Position numbers and translations under genes: made by a program. DNA of 64,000 nt. It comes from Hexactinellida sp. DTS-2022. Taxonomy: Eukaryota; Porifera; Hexactinellida. The DNA lies in the NCBI GenBank assembly GCA_028753945.1, contig JAPNXP010000014.1, forward strand, positions 3,906,001-3,970,000. Reading direction: 5' to 3'. This document shows positions 1-11,722 of the stretch, piece after piece (positions within the stretch are counted from its first letter, which is position 1; each line of letters opens with the position of its first letter). The notes below the pieces were generated by a model. The model saw only the letters and a list, made by a program, of their open reading frames with translations, had not been told where the DNA came from and did no database searches.

Positions 1-590
1 CAAAATAATAACAATAGGAGGCATATTTTATCCTAGAATAAAATTTACAAAGTGCTTTCAATTTTTTTGACCTTCTCGGTAACATACACGGTCGTATGTT
101 AAGTAGGCCGTGAGTAGAACTATTACATTTATTGAAGTGATAATTTAATGAAGCAGAAAGTAAAACGGGCTAGATATTACTCCAAAAGCTAACCGTGAGA
201 AACGCTTAACTTGAAGGTTAGATTCAATTTTGGCATTCAATCTTGAATTCATAAAAATCGGGTAACATCTCGCTCTGAAGCATTCAAACTAATTTGCAAA
301 ATCCTTTTTTGATATCTGATACCAGTGTGATTTTGTGAAGACGGAATCTAATTATCAGCCCCCACAGGTTATGTAATACCAATGACCCACGGAATATACA
401 TTCGTTTAGACTCTTGTCTCCATTGTTTATCTTAGCAGACACTTTAAAGACAATCCGTTATTTTGTGCTGTTAAGAGATTGTGAAATGACTGGATTATGA
501 GGAAGGTATTGTATTCTTATTGTTTCAGCATTAGTTTTAATGTCAGAAACCTCTAAGGTCCCACTTTTGACTCTTCGATATCATTTTGAT
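1..590. other. Intergenic, no gene seen
   Basis: No supportable reading frame was seen on either strand. A short stretch at 70-115 (GACCTTCTCGGTAACATAC followed by its near-inverted half) recurs in diverged form at 4577-4622, so it is part of a dispersed repeat. Confidence 0.5.
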
Positions 591-593
591 ATA

Positions 594-748
594 CAGTCGA
601 AATAGAGTTTTTTTGCCTCTCCGGATTATTTTGCCTCCTTGTTTCTCCTTGTTTCTCATAACCTCATAGCACTGTCTAATGTTGAATACGGGTTTTTTTT
701 GCCTCTTTTTCCATGCATTTAGGGGGCAACAAACCCCGATTTCGACTG
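594..748. mobile_element. TA-type MITE, 155 bp
   Basis: Inverted ends CAGTCGAAATAGAG and CCCCGATTTCGACTG are preceded on the left by TA; the right TA is mutated to TT. The ends fit the CAGT-initial termini of pogo/Tc1-mariner MITEs. There is no coding content. Family assignment is inference. Confidence 0.6.
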
Positions 749-979
749 TTGATAAAATATCAGGTCAAATTGCTTAATTAACGGTTTGAGACTTCCAAAG
801 GCTAAACCAAAATTATGTGGAAGTTTTGGTTCACTCTCTTTCCAATGCCAAGAAACTTTATATCGATTACTTTACGAATTTATTTATTTCATTTATTTTT
901 TGTAATGCTTTGTGTTATCTGATTTTTCATAGCAGTCCTTAATACCAAGTGTTTCTAGATTCCATTAATCCTTTTAATT

Positions 980-1440
980 GGGTGGTTCCCCTACCGCATT
1001 AATAACACTTAACATCGATCTTTCTGATCGGTTCAGCAATTCCCTGTTACTCTTCCTGAAATGATCCAACCCAATTTGGATCCAAGAAAATACAGGCCAG
1101 GAATAACTGGAATCCTCATGGGAAGTATCAATTCCAAATAAATATCACTTCCAATTAGTAAATCAATTGTAGATGATTGTTTCTCTTCAAAGAATTGTCT
1201 TCTCAAAGTATATCCTTCATCAAGAACCGCTAGTTTACCTTATTTCCTATTAAATCGGCTTTCAATGGCGTTCTGTATAATATTTCAGGTGATGTATGGT
1301 ACTGTACTTGCGTTAAAATATATCCAGATATTCTGATTATCCCTGAGCAAAATATCAAAATTAGTTGATAAGATCCGTGTTGATTTAACCTCCTCTGATC
1401 CAAATGTAGCAAGGCATATTTCCTCATTCTTTTTCCTTGC
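980..1440 (-). pseudogene. BEL/Pao retrotransposon pol relic (protease region)
   Basis: Read on the minus strand, 1180-1040 gives STIDLLIGSDIYLELILP followed by GSKLGWIISGRVTGNC. This is the segment after the aspartic protease in BEL/Pao polyproteins, where a 'DLLIG.DIY' block precedes 'LGWIISG'. Upstream (1400-1200) are weaker pieces such as GSEEVKSTRILSTNFDILL. Stops and frame changes interrupt it, for example TGA just after the VTGNC stretch. It lies downstream, in reading direction, of the gag zinc-knuckle relic at 2500-2790, the order expected for one element. No LTRs were identified. The motif match is seen; the family call rests on knowledge of BEL/Pao proteins. Confidence 0.65.
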
Positions 1441-2499
1441 GAGTTTTTAGTTAAAAATGTTATAGTAGTAAAAATGTTATAGTAGGGTCCTACTATAGTT
1501 TAATACTATAAGTGCACAGTAATGAATTTACCTCTGTCGGACTTCCGGCGTACGCGATGGCCTGACTAAACCATTGGTGATAGAGATTTTAAATTTCGCT
1601 TTTGTTCGTCTGTTATATCGAAATTCGAATTAGTTATTGAAAATATAGAGGTTGTATTCTCCTAAGGATGTTCTTTCTATATATCAATTAAAATTATTAG
1701 GTCGACAAGTGCAATGAAAACACTTGAAATTTGGAACATTTTACAAGTTGATGATGATCTCAATTCTATTTTCAAAATAGTGACGTAAATACTACACATA
1801 TTTCTAATTTCTATTTGTAATAATTAATCTTTAATTAATTTAAACATTTGAAGTCTTCACAATTCAAACATTAATTAAATTATATTACACTAAGATTAAA
1901 TGTAGTTTGAATATTGAAATTCTAGTTAAATTAAACATTGGGGAAGTGCAATCAGAAGGAGCACACTCCCATCCCATCTATGATGGGTTTTTACTAATGT
2001 AAGACTATTGGTTCATAGGTGTCGACCATGCTTGGGCGTTCACCGGCATGAAGGAATCCTGACAATGCAGCAACTGTCCCGTCTCGGCATAAATCTGCAG
2101 AAATACGGTGATTTTTGGTGGTGTTCCGTGATAATTTGGATGGATCTACAATGGATTGCTATTTTAATTGATTCTGAACTCTTTTGAACAAATTTGTCCA
2201 TATTTGGACCCACTGCGAACATCGCTTGAAAAGTGATTCATCAGTTTAGTTCTACACGATCCTAATGGCGAAAACAACTTTTCGCAAACAAGTTTTACAC
2301 TTCCTGAAATTAAAAAATCTCATATCTCGCCCCGGCATGCTTTTCCGATAATTGGTAAATTCGACTCCACTGCATTGACTTCCTTTATTAAATAAAATTC
2401 TAGCAGATATAGACGACTAGTCATCAGGATTTCTATTTGTTGCAATTGCAGTTTGAATTAATTGACACCTTTTCGTTTGAAATAACGAGGGAGGATTCT
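1441..2499. other. Decayed spacer between BEL/Pao relics
   Basis: Probably the remains of the gag-pro linking region of the same minus-strand retrotransposon, but I recognise no domain. AT-rich and full of stops. A short minus-strand frame at 2040-2222 is unrecognised. Confidence 0.35.
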
Positions 2500-2790
2500 T
2501 TATACATTGAATCTATTTGATCAATCACGGAGTGGGCGATATTTGAAAGTTCATTAGATATTTGGAATATAGTTGGGCAAAGGTTTCTATGGTGATCTTT
2601 GATAGTTCCACAATCTACACAAGATCTAACTACCCAACAATTATGCTTTTTGTGCCCCAGTTATGAACGCACATAACAACAGTTACTAATTCTGTCCTTT
2701 CGTGCTACTTCTGTTGAGTATTCCTGACATTCATCAGACCAATGACTCTGTTGCAATATCGACATTTGTTAATTATTGTTTTTCCTAGAC
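2500..2790 (-). pseudogene. BEL/Pao gag relic with zinc knuckles
   Basis: Minus-strand translation shows HWSDECQEYSTEV, then RKDRISNCCYVRS, a stop, LGHKKHNCWVVRSCVDCG and KDHHRNLCP. This succession of Cys/His knuckles ending in 'HHR.LC' is the nucleic-acid-binding tail of BEL/Pao gag proteins, which package element RNA in cytoplasmic particles. It continues into ISNELSNIAHSVIDQ without a recognisable domain. At least one in-frame stop interrupts the second knuckle, so it is dead. The protease relic at 980-1440 lies downstream in the same orientation. Confidence 0.65.
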
Positions 2791-2799
2791 CTCTATTAA

Positions 2800-3589
2800 T
2801 TATATTCCTCTCGCCCGAAACTAATGCCTCCACTGTTGATGTCGTGTAGGAAGGTTCAAAGCTTGATCACCATTTATTTCTATCGAATGAGTCGTGACTC
2901 TCTTTGAAATTTTACTACACTGAATTGGTGGAAACCACTGTAGTTCAGAGGATTATTTAGCATTAATATTTGTTTCCATACCCGTTCTTAACTTTGTCAC
3001 ACCCCTCCTTTCCTCTCTACCTTTTTGTTTTTCGAGATGCATCAATACTGGTTTAGGTAACTTCGAAATTATTATTGAGATAAAAATCTGTGATTAACAT
3101 TTTCTCCGATTGCTTCCATCCACTTAACTATTGTTCAACTTTGTCAAAAAGGTTCCGGAGTCTATCATATGAGACGCTGGAATTTGACCCAAAAATAGTC
3201 GGAATCTGACCCAAAAGTGCTATATCGGAAATTGACCCAAAATTGTCTGAATTTAACCCAAAACTGTTATATCGGAATTCGGAAATTGGGTAGGAATTAA
3301 ACCCAATAACCAAAATAAGAAATTAATTGATTGATTAATTAACCCAAATTACTATGTAGTAGTTTGACCCGACCTGTAGGATTTGATACAACTATGTTGT
3401 GATATTGTCCTAGATTTAATATTAGGTTGATTTAGGACTGATGGACATTTGACACTTATCTTATTCATTTTTAATACACAAAAGTAATATAGGAATTAAG
3501 ATAGAAGAGCAAAAGTAATATAGAAATGAGATAGGTAGTAAATATATGAGATTAGTTTGGGGGGCTACATTACTCACTGGAATATTTTA
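2800..3589. other. Non-coding stretch with degenerate short repeats
   Basis: At 3175-3300 the phrase TTGACCCAAAA with a following CGGAA recurs several times in imperfect tandem. The same kind of phrase recurs inverted at 9510-9670 (TTGGGTCAATTTCCG), hinting at a shared repeat. No gene seen. Confidence 0.45.
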
Positions 3590-5390
3590 ACCATTATATC
3601 AATCCTTCCGCGACAAATCGGGCACTCATGAATTAAGAGACTTAATTCTGTAGCACATTTTTCGCCATGTCCCGAACTTCCATGTATAAGAGAAAATTTT
3701 TCTTTCCTTTGCTGTAGGCACACATGGCATCGCGGCTCAGTACACTCATCACTTATGTCATTCTATGACAGATAAACAGTTGATGGATCCATTCTTTTGT
3801 TTTCTTTCCTATGGTTGAGGAAATACTTTTTTAGGATATTCGAGAGGTGTGCAAATGTCATTCAAATATCTAGTCTTATATTCAGCCCACTGTTGAACAT
3901 TTAAGATGGTCTTCTTTTTTGGCGCCCTTGTAATTTCTAGGCCATTATCCAGCCTTTGTAATTCCAAATCATAATCTGCCATTACACTTTTAAAGCTAAC
4001 ATAAACTTCCAAACATTAGGATTATTGATTTTATGAACGAGTTCAGTAATTTTTGAGATAATGAGATAATTAACACTTAATTCATTATTAGGTAATACAC
4101 TCATTATCTCAAATATTATTGAAGTTAGGCATATAAAATGTATCATCGAGGAATAGGAAGTTACCTATTCCGGATAGATCAGTACCAGCCTAGTTTACAT
4201 AACACTCATAGTTTTTGAGTTATGGCACAATTTAGGAAATATACATTTTCCATGGCAACCGAGGAATGTGTCAACATTCCAATTATAATTTCGATATATT
4301 TTATTCTACTACTTCTGGGTATAACCATGTTCCAATTTTGAACATTTATAACGCGTTTAACTATGTTAAAAGTATGCTAGAAAAACAAGATAATTCGCAA
4401 CCAAAATAACCATAACGTCATCAGATGATGACATATCACAATTCTGGAGGGTGCTATGTATACCTGGATACCATATTCCTATATAGTTATAATACACTTT
4501 TCAGCTCTATCATTGCCAATTATTCGAATAAAGATCAATTCTCCATTTTGAAAATTAGAAACTTGCCTCTTTGTTTTATGGCCTTCTCGGCGACATATAT
4601 AGCCGTATATTAAGTAGGCCATGTATCAGTAGATGAATCCAATTTTTGAACTCTTTTGTTTACTTGGTACAGTTTACCAAACCTAATTTTTGTTCCTTAT
4701 CGTATGCAGCCCTGGTGAAGTGGAACCAGCACCCAACAATGTTTGCTTAGGGAAACACAGAAATATATGCATTTCGTGAAGCTTTTTCAAAATCGCACAT
4801 CACTTACGATGGATTAAACTCTGAGATATAAGTACGAACTGCTGATATTACTGCTGTATATAGTTTTTCGTTCTTTGCAGTCATAGGTATGTGTAACGCC
4901 GGGACTGCGTGTCCTTTAACTTAATAAAAACCGTCGATAATTGATAGAATAATCGTGGAACGACTTTAAAGGTTGCATCAAAATGAATTACTTCAATTTC
5001 CTTTATCTTAGAAATCATTTGATCAGTAGCAAAAACAACAACTATCTCACTACCCTACTTAACTGTTAACCTGTAATTCCCTAGGTAAGGAGATTGCACC
5101 ATAAGTGCATCAAACTCCTCAGCAGATGTTGGTACTTTGGGTACCTGTAGCTTGCGTCTTTTCTATAAAGTACTTTCAATATTCTTGAAAGTTAAAGACG
5201 ATGCTCCTGAAGAATTGCGACACTCCGTGTTGAAAACCTCTCTCAAATTTACAGAAGATTCATCAGCTGCTCGTTTGATTATATTTGCTAATAAAATAGT
5301 TTCTGAATTGTATTCATTTTGCGAAAGATCATGATGTTTTGTAATGTTCAATAGGGTTTCTGAAGCCGAAATGCACCACAACCAGATTTA
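3590..5390 (-). pseudogene. MULE transposase with RING tail, third copy, broken
   Basis: The minus strand reads in order like the better-preserved copy at 49994-51604. Around 5380-5160 is the post-FLYWCH linker (ESSVNLREVFNTEC). Around 5000-4880 is the first catalytic-Asp block (EVIHFDATFKVVPRLFYQL). Around 4860-4660 are ISEFNPS and CWFHFTRAA. At 4012-3809 is a C-terminal part (VMADYDLELQRLDNG). At 3760-3590 is a RING finger with CHVC, GHGEKC and CPICRG. A fold-back repeat (about 4028-4625) sits where roughly 150 residues are missing. Several stops and frameshifts make it inactive. MULE transposases cut and paste DNA with an RNase H-fold DDE core. The alignment is by eye. Confidence 0.7.
4028..4625. 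mobile_element. Fold-back element copy (one arm)
   Basis: Same family as 28311-29000 and 33405-34488. Near 4050-4110 it contains the palindromic core GAGATAATGAG...CTCATTATCTC, followed by the long arm with GTATACCTGGATACCAT. It splits the minus-strand MULE relic. The outer end near 4577-4622 differs from the other two copies and resembles 70-115. Confidence 0.6.
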
Positions 5391-5471
5391 TTACGAGAGT
5401 GCATCGAATATATATTGTTCCTTTGTTTTCATCTAAGTTGTTTAACACGCGTGTTGCGTATAATACGTATA

Positions 5472-7366
5472 CAGTAGAAAGGTCAGTTATCCGAACATGA
5501 TGGGACCGATGGGGGTTCGGAAGAGTGAACTGTTCGGATAACTGACGCTATAATGAATCAGTACAAAATATATTAAATTACTAGTAGTATAATAGTGTAA
5601 AAAAAGGTATTCTATACATTTTCTAAATAGTCGCTAACTCTCGACTGCTTCAGAGTATTAAATCTTTTCATAGCAGTCTTATCACATTAGTTCCAAACGC
5701 TACATCGGGTTGCTGCTCCAGATACGCAAGAAGTGTTTCCAATGCCTCGCAGGCTTGTGCATGGTCACTTCATGGGTAATTACATCATAATCTTCTTCGT
5801 CAATCTCTTCAATTCTTTTTGTAACATTCGCCACTATTTCCTCATCAGTTATTCATGGTAGCCTTTATCACTATTCTCGAGCATGAGCCAATTCGATCTT
5901 TCTTCAGTTGGAACATGAAGTTCATCCATTATTGCATCTATCTCTATACTACTTTTATCGGTTTCTTCGGATTCCGGGACATCCGGAAGAGACAAGAGCT
6001 TGCTCCAGCTTCTAGCTATTGTTGATTCCTCTATCTCTCTCCAACATTTGTCAGACATCATAACAGCATCTAAGATAGTAAGGGTTTTGGTGAACTCGGC
6101 TATGTTCAACCCTTCATTCTCCTTGTTAAGAAGGCGAAGCAACAAATCACGCTTGTAACGACGCTTCATGTTTTCTATTACGACCTGATCCATTGGTTGG
6201 ATTAAAGACGTAGTATTAGGAGGAAGGGAGAGGCAAGATATTTCTCCGTCACTTGTGCATCAAGATTTTATATTAGGATGGGAGGGAACATTGTCCAGAA
6301 GGAGAATGGCTCGTTTGGGAAGACTTTTTCTCCGAGAGCTTTTTTGCATCGCGGGACAAACCTTTCGTTGAACCAATTTGTGAGATTGGAGGAATCCATC
6401 CAGGAGCTCTTTTGTGCATAATAGTCGACTGGAACATCATTTTTGGCCACATTTTTTAAAGCAGCGTGGATTGAGTGACTTGTGAATGAACAAAAGAGGG
6501 AATTTGATCAATCCAGTGGCATTTGCGCAAGGCATGACTGTAACGCGATCTTTCGGCACCTTGAAACCTTTAGCTTCTCTCTCCCTGGATGAACAAGTGT
6601 TCTATTCGGCATCAACTTCCAATACAGACCAGTTTCATCGCAGTTGAACAACTGGTTCAAAGATAAGCCCTTCTCCTCAATGAGTTTTTGCAGATGTTCT
6701 TTGAAGGGATTGATACTTTCTGAAGCTGCAGACTTCGATTCTCCTTGAACCGACAAAGCTCTAACTCCATGTTTTTCAACCTCTTGAGCCATCCTGTTCC
6801 TGCTTTGAATGAGCTAGGATCTGAGTGATTAGGATATATCAATGGATAAAGTTGCAAGGCTTTAGCCATCAACAGTGGGCCACTAATTGGAGTTCCCTTG
6901 CAACGCAGCGGAACGAACCACATATACACTGCTTTATCTAGCGGCACTAGATCATTTCTTCTAACTATTCGCCTATTATTAATACAGCCGCGTCCTGAAT
7001 TTCTGTTAGAAAAGTCTGTAGCTTATCCTGGTTATTCACTATGTCATGAATTGTATATTTCGATGTATCAAATTCTTTAGCAACGCTCGTCAAAGATCTT
7101 CCATTACTCACCATCTCACAGATCTTGAGCTTGTCACAAATAGTAAACACAATTCTTTTTATTTTCCTCCCAACAGCAGCAGAACTAGAAGCAGGAGTAG
7201 CCATTGCTTTTGTAAAACTAATAAGTTGTAAACCTAACCTAATATAAATAAAATGTAAACCTAAAATATTGGTATCAAAAGGGTTTGAGAAAAGAATGAA
7301 ATATAAGTGGGTTGATAAGATATTCGTTCGGTTAACCGACGTGTTCGGATAACTGACTTTCTACTT
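5472..7366 (-). mobile_element. Tigger/pogo-like DNA transposon, 1.9 kb
   Basis: Terminal inverted repeats CAGTAGAAAGGTCAGTTATC (left) and GGATAACTGACTTTCTACT (right) are flanked by TA dinucleotides at 5470-5471 and 7367-7368, the target duplication expected for pogo/Tigger elements. The transposase relic lies inside on the minus strand. Confidence 0.88.
5849..7204 (-). pseudogene. Tigger/jerky-type (CENPB-HTH + DDE) transposase, broken
   Basis: Minus-strand pieces in order: at 7204-6965 an N-terminal helix-turn-helix of the CENP-B/Psq type (KLKICEMVSNGRSLTSVAKE, with DTSKYTIHDIV); at 6947-6800 a second DNA-binding part (KALQLYPLIYP, GWLKRLKN); at 6792-6508 the start of the DDE core, LNQLFNCDETGLYWKLMPN, with the first catalytic Asp visible; at 6450-6268 the next segment, ending near the LLDN-like region; at 6193-5849 the part after SNQWIRS/MDQVVIENM and a C-terminal tail. 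The pieces lie in different frames, so several frameshifts and stops inactivate it. It lies within the TA-flanked element at 5472-7366. Family knowledge: such proteins excise and reinsert the element at TA sites. Confidence 0.85.
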
Positions 7367-7368
7367 TA

Positions 7369-7832
7369 ATACGTATTATACGTTAAATCTATGATTTCGA
7401 AATATATTCAATATAATATTTCTAATTCTGTTTAAATACAACATCTAGCAAATAATCATATTTGTACCATACAAACTATACTAAAGTCGATTAACAATAA
7501 AAGAATAACGATTAAACCAAAGGTTGTTCTAAGCAAATTCCGTCAGCTCGATATTATAAGTAAAGTATACGTATAATACTTATTACATTATACGTATTAT
7601 ACGTAATACTTAACCAATAAAATATGTATTAAAGAACTAAGGTTTTCATGATATTTGACATATCGATTCCCATCTGAAAGATTGTTTATCGAATTTAGCT
7701 TCTTGCTCAACTGTTGAAAATATCTTTTAAATATTGCACATTGCACAAGTTCAATGCAATTGTGTTTTAAAATCATGTAAACACTCATTAATGTACATAA
7801 CACATAATATGTATAGACTTCAATTCTCAATA
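7369..7832. other. AT-rich spacer, no gene
   Basis: Contains several palindromic TACGTATAATACGTA-type motifs (for example near 7366-7382 and 7566-7600). A minus-strand frame at 7597-7830 has no recognisable domain and is probably chance. Confidence 0.4.
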
Positions 7833-8129
7833 GATATATTTAGAGCTGTACCGGATTAGAGATTCTCTACTCCGGCCGGATCCGGATATCCGGGCTCAAT
7901 TATCCGGTTATCCGGCCGGATATTCGGCTAAATATGTATTTGACAAATGATACCATAATATCACATCAAGAACAAGTTCTGCTTATTCTTGATTATTTGA
8001 CATATACTAAGCTTGTGTTTTTTTGGAGAGGCTTCTAAAATAATCTATGTGATTCCACAATTGATGCAGTATATGAATATACTTTCAATTGCATTCACCT
8101 ATGGTAAATAAGATCTTTTCAATGACATA

Positions 8130-8316
8130 CAGTAGAGCCTCTGAACAACGGACACCTTGGGACCGGAACCGTTGTCCGTTATTTAGAGGTTGTCCGCTAT
8201 TTAGAGGTTGCTTTTCTATTAGACATATGCTAAATAAATAAATCCGTGCCACGAGGGTTGTCCGTTATTTAGAGGTTGTCCGCTATTTGGAGTGTCCGTT
8301 ATGGGAGGCTCCACTG
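8130..8316. mobile_element. TA-flanked MITE, 187 bp
   Basis: Ends CAGTAGAGCCTC and GAGGCTCCACTG are flanked by TA on both sides (8128-8129, 8317-8318). Inside, the phrase TTGTCCGTTATTTAGAGG and its variants repeat about four times. It is nested in the hAT element 7841-9444, so it inserted later. Confidence 0.8.
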
Positions 8317-8721
8317 TATTTATTTTCGATTCTTATATATTTTTTGTGATCGCTTTTCCTATTACCTTGAAAGGTTGCATTTTTTATCAATCCCAGCATG
8401 AGTGAAATTTTACATTTTTCTCACTATCTAAGAACGATTGTTTCAGAGCACTCTGTAATGAATGTGATGTGTATACATATATCAAGTGGTAAAATTTCTA
8501 AATATATAGCACGCACCACTGTAGAACCATATAAAACATTCACATCCAGAAATTTCCCAAAATAAAAAAATAAATGAACTTCCTCTTGTAGAAATTCACA
8601 ACAAGGTGATTATAGTATTTTTCAACCAACTAGTTCTGCTATTACACATTATCTATACAAGAAAACCTGTACCAGACATTAGAACGACATAAGAAATGGA
8701 CAGTTAATGATGACCCTAGAC

Positions 8722-9272
8722 CGAAAATTTGGTGGTGCACCCCCAGGACATACATAAGTCTCAAGGATTCTATTGACAAGGGCATGTCCATCGATTATAT
8801 AAACAGGATGGGGTGTGACATCATATGGTCTCATGAGGAAGGTTAATCTAAGTAACATTGATTTATATACGAGCGAACGCAGCGAGCGAGAAAAAATTTC
8901 TGAGGTGAAGAGGATTTTCAAATATCATTGAGTATTACTAACAACTTATGACAACAATATTTTGCTGATTTAGGGAGGATAAAATTATAAGGTGCACCAA
9001 TATTGGGGGGGGGGCGAATTCCCGAAGGGAGGTTGTGGTAAATTGATCAGTACGGACCAAACCCTCTTTGAAAAAGCGTCGGGCAACTTACAGAACACAA
9101 TAGTAATAAATCAATATAGTCGAGTAATCATAATTTAACTTATAGATATAACTATATTTAAAAAACTTTATTTTAAAATGCTCAATATTCACTCCACTCC
9201 TTGTCCCGTGCACCCCCGAGACGTGATCCGTGCACCCCCAAGGGGTTCATGCACCCAGGTTGGGAACCACTG
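8722..9272. mobile_element. Second hAT-type insertion nested in 7841-9444
   Basis: The right end GGTTGGGAACCACTG is a typical hAT terminus (complement CAGTGGTTCCCAACC). Octamers CCCTAGAC (8714-8721) and CCCTAGAG (9273-9280) match 7/8. The left end is diverged, but GGTGCACCCCCAGG near it mirrors TGCACCCCCGAG repeats at the right. Boundaries are less sure than for the other hATs. Confidence 0.55.
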
Positions 9273-9589
9273 CCCTAGAGCTATGGAAGTTCACTTTATA
9301 TTCGGAGAGATATTTATTCTTAAATTCATACACAAATACAATTTGACCGTTTTCCGTCCAAATAGTTGTTCATATCCGGTTTCGGCCGGATATCCGGTAA
9401 TTGGCCGGATACCGGATTAGAACCGGATATCCGGTACTGCCCTAGATATAATCCATTTAAGGCAAGTGATCACTTCAAAACAATTGGATTCATCCAATTT
9501 CAGAATTTTGGGTAAAAATCTAGTTCAAACCCTTCGGTCAAATTCCGTAATCACCATTTTGTGCCAATATACCTACTTAAGAACATTTG

Positions 9590-10320
9590 GGTCAATTTCC
9601 GTTATCACAAATTTGGGTCCAAATCCTTTTAATGTTTTGGATCATTTCCGAAGTAATTTTGGGTCTAATTCCGCGTTCCCAATCAGTATGATTTGTTACG
9701 ATGGGTAGATCAATTAATCTCATGTAGTGAGCGTTAATACCAGTTGATATATTACCAAATCGTTGTAGCAACAAATGAATTGCCACTTCGAGTTTTCGTT
9801 TATAAGGTTATTCAAGAAAATGAAAGAGCTGCTTCACCTAATATCTTGCTTCTTAAATAGTTCTCAACCATTGAAATTGAAACATTTTTATGAATTGTAG
9901 CTTCAAATGTATCCCATAAATCCTTCCATTTTAAAATATCGCCATCAAAAGTAACGATTTATAGTTTCGGCAGATTTACCGAAATAGGAGCTTGAACAAA
10001 CTTTTGAATGGGTCTTGGAGTTGAGTGTGCTAACATTACTTCCGATTTTTCTCTTCCAATCGTTTCTCAATCACATTTAGTTCAATAACTCAATTAACTA
10101 CAACATCTAAAAGTTCATTATCCTGATTGATTTCTTTAAGAAATAATTCCAATTCTTCGTTTTTCTCATCACTTTCTAATGCACTCATAATTTTTTCATT
10201 TAGACCTTCTAACTTTTCAGAATATGTTTTTAGCTTCGTATCAAGAGAATTACATGACACAAATTTTCTTCATACATCCTCCGACTTTAGAGATTCCATA
10301 AGCTTTTAACTTTATTTAAT
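9590..10320 (-). pseudogene. BEL/Pao gag relic (DUF1759-like)
   Basis: The minus strand from 10310 encodes MESLKSEDV then coiled-coil-like acidic text (SEKLEGLNEKIMSALESDEK). Near 10000-9850 it gives VTFDGDILKWKDLWDTFEA and IHKNVSISMVENY, and from 9786 VAIHLLLQRFGNI and INAHYMRLIDLP. The order 'F.G....W..F.D.F.' then 'A...L..RFGN...I..AH...L..LP' is the gag/DUF1759 region of BEL/Pao elements. Stops (for example after DV, and in VVVN-stop) and a frame change inactivate it. No LTRs or pol were found adjacent. It is a second BEL/Pao locus, separate from 980-2790. Confidence 0.7.
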
Positions 10321-11720
10321 TATTTATCAATAATATATCTGTATGTTGTTTACTGACTCGTCAAATAAACGTATTACATTATTTGAAATCTTACCTGAGT
10401 TGCCATGTCGTGAGAGATAGAAAAATATAATTTTCCTTTACAGTTATTTATATAATGATTTTCAGCTTCTACTCTCTACTTTACTTTTCGTTTATAACCT
10501 TATACAGCGACTAGTAACTTAATTATCACTCTACCTATGCTTAGATTAACATACTACTATTGCATTCGAAACAACCACGGTAGGGCCCCAACACATGCCG
10601 GAGGATGGCCATTCCTGTGAGCACTTCTAAAGATATGCACACACAATTATGATGAATTATAGTGGGAATATTATACAAATATGCATCAAGGACTGACACG
10701 CTAATGACATCGACCCACAATCAGCAGTATATTTGGTAAAATAGGCTTAGTGTCTGCAGAGATCATGAGAATTAATTTTGTGGATGCAACCAATCTTGGT
10801 AAGTAGGGAAATAATTTTCTACCATGGCCACCGAATATCTCTGCGTCAGCTCTGTAGTTCCCAAACCGAAAGTAATTGCCATTGCAAGAACACAGACGAA
10901 GTATATGTGGTATTCTGCCATGAGTTTCATTATTGTCGAAATACAGCATGAACTACTAGGCGCCAACTTCTAATGTTTTCGGGGTCGGACCCCACAATAT
11001 CTAGGATGGTGTTAGGTATAACTGACCTTTCATAGAAACTTTTCAATGGACCCACCATTTTCTTTGCATTTTGGATAATTAGTCGTATGATTTCGATGCT
11101 GTTACTAGCTATTAACTGCTTGTAACTACTCGGTATAATTTAAATTTGGAATGGTATAAACTGAATCTTTGGGGAGCAAAGTTTAAAGGTCTAGATCGCT
11201 GATAACAGAAAATTAAAAGCTGTTAACAGCATTTCTATCTACCCTGGTTTTAACACAAATAAATTTGGGTAGGGTCTTGCTAACTTTCCAATTTTACTTT
11301 AAAATAATTCTATTTTATTTTCACTTCATGGTACAACTTACAGATAAACACTTGTGAGGTCATCTAGTTAAAACTAGTTCTTAATAAATATCAGGAAGCC
11401 ATTGGCACATAATATTATCTACATGTCAATTTCACAAACAACATGCATATATTCAAATTGAAATCGTATCTCTAGTATTCAAGAAATCACTTTATTATCA
11501 AAATAGTTCCCCTAGTAGTCAACGGGATACCAACAGTTCGTCATACGACAATTCGATGCATGACATTTCGTAGGTGCACCAGATGTATCACGAAAATTCG
11601 CTATTAATTAATTCAATCAATTTATGCACACTTGAATTTTCCTATTTATATAATATCATTGCTGCCAGAATGTTATAAAATTATTTAACATTCTACACTA
11701 ACATAAAATTAATTACTAAC
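10321..11720. other. Unannotated stretch with one doubtful small ORF
   Basis: Apart from the small minus-strand frame at 10772-10966, nothing coding was recognised. The stretch is AT-rich, without detected terminal repeats or tandem arrays. Confidence 0.4.
10772..10966 (-). CDS. Doubtful small ORF with a hydrophobic N-terminal segment
   Basis: The 64-residue frame begins MAPSSSCCISTIMKLMAEY and continues with HIYFVCVLAMAITFGLG, a hydrophobic run resembling a signal peptide or membrane segment, then polar text ending in QDWLHPQN. It could be a secreted peptide, an exon of a larger gene, or chance. A second frame overlaps it on the same strand. No splice partner or homologue was recognised. 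Confidence 0.2.
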   Translation of the reverse strand: MAPSSSCCISTIMKLMAEYHIYFVCVLAMAITFGLGTTELTQRYSVAMVENYFPTYQDWLHPQN

Positions 11721-11722
11721 TA

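Larger units (their letters stand above)
7841..9444. mobile_element. hAT element, 1.6 kb, ATCCGG-rich ends
   Basis: The left end TAGAGCTGTACCGGAT pairs with the right end GTACTGCCCTA (complement TAGGGCAGTACCGGAT). Flanking octamers GATATATT (7833-7840) and GATATAAT (9445-9452) match 7/8, as expected for a hAT 8 bp duplication. Both ends carry many TATCCGG/GGCCGGAT repeats. It is the same family as 52474-53955. No transposase could be read here. It contains two nested insertions (8130-8316 and 8722-9272). Confidence 0.8.

Noticed and set aside
8679-9420. Two 80-residue frames
   Set aside because: They consist of hAT end sequence (repeated GTGCACCCCC) and flanks.
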